64,000 nt of DNA from CAZMGV01 sp964565925 (GTDB lineage: Bacteria > JAGRBM01 > JAHCIT01): contig CAZMGV010000017.1 in NCBI GenBank assembly GCA_964565925.1, positions 1 through 64,000 on the forward strand, written 5' to 3'. Numbering within the stretch: the stretch's first letter is position 1; the number at the start of each line of letters is the position of its first letter. The translations under genes were made by a program, and so were the position numbers. Of the stretch, positions 61,397-64,000 are shown piece by piece. Under the pieces are notes generated by a model. That model saw only the letters and a program-made list of their open reading frames with translations, searched no databases and was not told the DNA's origin.

Positions 61397-62077
61397 ATGG
61401 CTGGGCCCGAGCTGAAACCGCTGATTGTCTCCGCCCCGGGCGAGATGGCGAGCACGCTCTCTCAGATCCGGCTCTACCCGGATACCGTCCCGCCGGAGCT
61501 GTGCGACGAGCTGATCGGGGTATTCCGCGACTCGCCGGACAAGATGGCCAGTCATATCCATAACGGTTCACCGCCCCAGTCCCGGCAAGGACTCGTTGTC
61601 ATGATGAAGGATACCGAGCGCTACCGGGCCGCTCGGGACAAGATCTTCGCCGTCTGGCAGAAATGCGTGCACGACTTCGCCAGCCGCGATGCCGGCCTCA
61701 AGATCATGACCGCCGGCCGCTTCATGCTCTCGCACCCGCGGCTCGAAGAGGTCCAGCCCGGCCAGCAGTTCATGTGGCACATCGACGCGCGCCAGAACTT
61801 CGCAGCCACCCGGTTTCTAACGATTCTCACCTACCTGAACGATGTCGCCGAGGGCGGCGAAACCCAGTTCCTGCAGCTCAGAGTATCGGTGAAACCGAAA
61901 CGCGGATCGGTGCTGATATTCCCGCCCTACTGGACGCATGTCCACCGCGGCGCCCCGCCCAAATCGGGCGTGAAATACACGGCCGGCACCTATGCCATGG
62001 TTGAACGCGTGCTCGACCAGCCTGATAATTCGGCATTCCTCCCTGCGGATACGAAGATGGAACCGGAACCCGGATAA
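61397..62077 (+). CDS. 2-oxoglutarate/Fe(II)-dependent dioxygenase (prolyl-4-hydroxylase-like)
   Basis: 226 residues with the double-stranded beta-helix pattern of P4H-type hydroxylases: iron ligands H128xD130 (WHIDA) and H183 (HVHRGAPP), and K193 (GVKYTAG) placed to hold the 2-oxoglutarate carboxylate. LTYLNDVAEGGETQF and KPKRGSVLIFPPYWTH are typical. It would hydroxylate a protein side chain or small molecule with O2 and 2-oxoglutarate. The start ATG at 61397 is two bases after the TIGR03032 stop; there is no separate ribosome site, so coupling is likely. Confidence 0.88.
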   Translation: MAGPELKPLIVSAPGEMASTLSQIRLYPDTVPPELCDELIGVFRDSPDKMASHIHNGSPPQSRQGLVVMMKDTERYRAARDKIFAVWQKCVHDFASRDAGLKIMTAGRFMLSHPRLEEVQPGQQFMWHIDARQNFAATRFLTILTYLNDVAEGGETQFLQLRVSVKPKRGSVLIFPPYWTHVHRGAPPKSGVKYTAGTYAMVERVLDQPDNSAFLPADTKMEPEPG

Positions 62078-62144
62078 GGGCACCACCCCGGTCGGTTTAT
62101 CGGCTGAACAACCGGAAAACTATTTTCCCCGTGGAGGGATTTAT

Positions 62145-62810
62145 ATGTTTATCGGCCACTACGCCGTCGGATTCGCGGCAAAGAAGGCAGCACCGTCCGT
62201 GTCGCTGGGCACAACCTTCATGGCCGCCCAGACGCTCGACTTGCTCTGGCCCGTTCTGCTTCTGTTCGGGATCGAACACGTCCGGATCGATCCCGGGAAC
62301 ACGCGTCTGACGCCGCTTAACTTTTATGACTACCCGGTCAGCCACAGCCTCACGGGCGCGCTCATCTGGTCGGCGCTGTTCGCCGCCATCCATTTGGGCC
62401 TTTACCGGGATCGTCGCGCAGCGCTGGTGCTGGGTATCTGTGTACTGAGCCACTGGTTTCTGGATGTCGTCGTGCACCGGCCGGATTTGCCACTGACTTT
62501 TTCGGGCAGCACTTATGCCGGACTTGGCCTGTGGAACCAGCCAGCGGTTTCTATCGTCATCGAATTCGCGCTGTTCTGCGGGGGGCTGTGGCTCTATCTC
62601 CAGCAGACTGCGCCCAAAGACAGGGCCGGAAAGTATATTCTCGCAAGTCTCGTCGTCTTCCTGCTGGTGATCTGGGCCGGCAACATGCTCGGGCCGCCGC
62701 CACCGAATGAAATGGCGCTGGCCATCGTCGGCAATTCCCAATGGCTGATTATTCTCTGGTGCTGGTGGGCTGACCGGCACCGGACCGCGACACCGGTAAC
62801 CGCTATCTAG
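62145..62810 (+). CDS. DUF457/YdjM-like membrane-bound metal-dependent hydrolase family protein
   Basis: 221 residues with about six membrane helices and the conserved histidines of this family: GHYAVGFAAKK at the start, FYDYPVSHSLTGALIW in the middle and SHWFLDVVVHRPDLPL. The family is annotated as metal-dependent hydrolases, but activity is largely untested. GGAGGG lies 6 bases before the ATG at 62145; upstream codons in the same frame overlap the previous gene and look non-coding. It ends only six bases before the convergent Coq4-like gene. Confidence 0.8.
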   Translation: MFIGHYAVGFAAKKAAPSVSLGTTFMAAQTLDLLWPVLLLFGIEHVRIDPGNTRLTPLNFYDYPVSHSLTGALIWSALFAAIHLGLYRDRRAALVLGICVLSHWFLDVVVHRPDLPLTFSGSTYAGLGLWNQPAVSIVIEFALFCGGLWLYLQQTAPKDRAGKYILASLVVFLLVIWAGNMLGPPPPNEMALAIVGNSQWLIILWCWWADRHRTATPVTAI

Positions 62811-62816
62811 GCCGCT

Positions 62817-63617
62817 TCAGAGTCCTTTTCGCAGTTCGACCTTCGGCCAGATCCGGCTCCAGGCGTAGATCCCTTTCGGATGGGCAATGTCCGCCGGTTC
62901 GATTCGCAGCCGGTTCCGCACGGCATCCAGCGGCCAGTCCAGCATCTCCTCGAGCGGTTCCTCCGGCAGCCAGGCGGCATTACGCCCGCGCTGCCACGCT
63001 TCGATCAGATAGGGTCTGAAACCCGGGCCGTTATTCGGCATGGTGAGCGGCGCGAAGAGGAAGGCCATGCTGGCCAGAGCGGCGACGCCGAAGATCGGGC
63101 ACTGTCCATAAGTAAAACAAAGTAGCGTCGCCTCACCCAGTTCATCAGCTCCATAACCCGTCAGCGGATGCCAGAGATCGTGACAGTCCCTGAACCGGTC
63201 GCGGAAATACTGCCGGTCGCCGTCCAGTGATACCTGGGGATCGTCGTCCCGGTAGCAGCGCGAGGTCGCTTCCGCCAGGGCCTGTCCATCGAGGCGCTCT
63301 TCCTCCATGTACCGGGCGTATGCATATCCGAAGGTGTCTTTCGGCAGTTTCGCCAGTTCGGAACGGCGGCGGTTCAGATGCTCAAGCAGCGACGGCTTTT
63401 CCCTGAGCAGCTTCTGGCCGAAATCAGTCTTGCGCACTCGGCGAAACGCCTTCTCGATGGCGTCACCCTCCAGCGAGAACACCATCTCGGCGACCTTGTC
63501 GGAGCGGCTCGTGTCCTTGAGCACTTCGAGCATCGCCCGCCCGGCCCGGCCCCACTGGAACTTGAATGGAGGAACCGAGTCATCAATCAGAGCATCTTTT
63601 CTGGCTTCAGCATTCAA
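62817..63617 (-). CDS. Coq4-like protein, copy 1
   Basis: 266 residues with the Coq4 metal motif HDxxHx11E: H146-D147-L-W-H150 and E162. The long helices and PFKFQWGRAGRAML and YLIEAWQRGRNAAWLPEEPLEE are also typical. Coq4 supports ubiquinone synthesis (C1 decarboxylation/hydroxylation in recent work) by binding zinc and the lipid intermediate; bacterial homologues have varied contexts. The frame has no suitable ATG, so the TTG at 63617 with GGAGA upstream is used. A second, related gene follows upstream on the same strand with a gap of 31 bases. No other coq/ubi gene is in the window. Confidence 0.85.
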   Translation of the reverse strand: MNAEARKDALIDDSVPPFKFQWGRAGRAMLEVLKDTSRSDKVAEMVFSLEGDAIEKAFRRVRKTDFGQKLLREKPSLLEHLNRRRSELAKLPKDTFGYAYARYMEEERLDGQALAEATSRCYRDDDPQVSLDGDRQYFRDRFRDCHDLWHPLTGYGADELGEATLLCFTYGQCPIFGVAALASMAFLFAPLTMPNNGPGFRPYLIEAWQRGRNAAWLPEEPLEEMLDWPLDAVRNRLRIEPADIAHPKGIYAWSRIWPKVELRKGL

Positions 63618-63648
63618 TGATTGGAATCTCCAGTCGAATAGATTGCGG

Positions 63649-64000
63649 TCAGGCCACGCGGATACGTCTGACCTTGGGATCGCCGTCGTTGTAGGCGTAT
63701 ATGCCGCCCGGGTGCATCCGCCGGGCCGGGACGATTTTCAGGTCTCGCTGCAGTTTCTCGAGCGGCCAGTCGAGATAGTCTTCGAGCGCCACCGCCGGCA
63801 GCCATCTGGCGGCCTTACCGCGCCGATAGGCCTGGATCAGGTACGGCTGCCAGCCGAACTTCTCGTTCGGTATGCCGATTGGCGGCAGCAGAAACGCCAT
63901 ACTCAGTATCAATCCGACTCCAACGTTCGGAAGTTGCGCGAAAGTGAATGCCAGCAGGGCAGCTTCACCCAGCTGGTCCGCACCGTATCCGGTCAGGGCA
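63649..64000 (-). CDS. Coq4-like protein, copy 2 (5' part outside window)
   Basis: The C-terminal ~117 residues are visible: LTGYGADQLGEAALLAF (the downstream Glu of the metal motif region), then MAFLLPPIGIPNEKFGWQPY, LIQAYRRGKAARWLPA and MHPGGIYAYNDGDPKV. These line up with copy 1 from the Coq4 LTGYGADELGEATL region to the end, but at clearly lower identity. The HDxxH part lies beyond the right edge. The pair looks like an old tandem duplication, with both copies on the minus strand and probably in one transcript. Confidence 0.85.
   Translation of the reverse strand, partial: ALTGYGADQLGEAALLAFTFAQLPNVGVGLILSMAFLLPPIGIPNEKFGWQPYLIQAYRRGKAARWLPAVALEDYLDWPLEKLQRDLKIVPARRMHPGGIYAYNDGDPKVRRIRVA

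Overview
This is a GC-rich, intron-free, bacterial chromosome segment. Lipoprotein signal peptides, a periplasmic YceI protein and outer-surface repeat proteins point to a Gram-negative host. The gene content (giant repeat lipoproteins, Kelch/RCC1/FG-GAP proteins, a B12-type radical SAM enzyme, tandem Coq4-like proteins) resembles the old 'Deltaproteobacteria' and neighbouring uncultured phyla, but no gene here fixes the taxon. Two 100-N scaffold gaps (28619-28718 and 55084-55183) each sit between two identical 55-base flanks. This is the signature of a short-read, probably metagenomic, de Bruijn assembly. Collapsing each overlap restores one continuous gene in both places.

1-31054 (minus): one giant open frame of at least 10,299 codons that starts at a GTG at 31054 and runs off the left edge. 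It encodes a predicted lipoprotein. In N-to-C order it has a small N-terminal domain, about 50 Ig-like repeats of about 103 residues (30290-14090), then eight seven-repeat blocks that each look like one seven-bladed beta-propeller: four 'VxWxD/QDG' propellers, one FG-GAP, one BNR/sialidase-like, a second FG-GAP and one RCC1. These are joined by calcium-binding thrombospondin-type-3 linkers that often carry a cysteine pair. A parallel beta-helix follows, up to the window edge.

31055-40170: a divergent upstream region, a B12-binding radical SAM enzyme whose coding sequence carries an in-frame palindromic repeat, an AT-rich two-gene islet (pentapeptide-repeat membrane protein plus a small CxxC protein), a small lipoprotein, a SAM methyltransferase, a CDP-paratose-2-epimerase-like NAD(P) enzyme, a family 2 glycosyltransferase and a saccharopine-dehydrogenase-like reductase. 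This stretch also holds REP-like palindromes and a cluster of tight hairpins that may be a structured RNA.

40193-48249 (minus): a 2068-residue lipoprotein with Kelch repeats on both sides of 11 Ig-like repeats, then a translationally coupled pair of membrane proteins (HTTM type and a single-pass partner).

48417-53922 (plus): a vanadium haloperoxidase fused to a seven-repeat FG-GAP propeller and a UnbV/ASPIC domain, then a YceI protein and a membrane protein. 53961-60147: a doubtful basic small protein, an RCC1 lipoprotein downstream of ilvD, and an FG-GAP lipoprotein. 60258-64000: a TIGR03032 protein coupled to a 2-oxoglutarate/Fe(II) hydroxylase, a DUF457-type membrane protein, and two adjacent Coq4-like proteins, the second cut by the window edge.

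The unifying theme is extracellular or periplasmic beta-propeller architecture: seven-repeat propellers recur in at least four separate genes, around a few housekeeping enzymes (ilvD) and sugar/lipid-modifying enzymes. No transposase, integrase, tRNA, rRNA or CRISPR array was seen.
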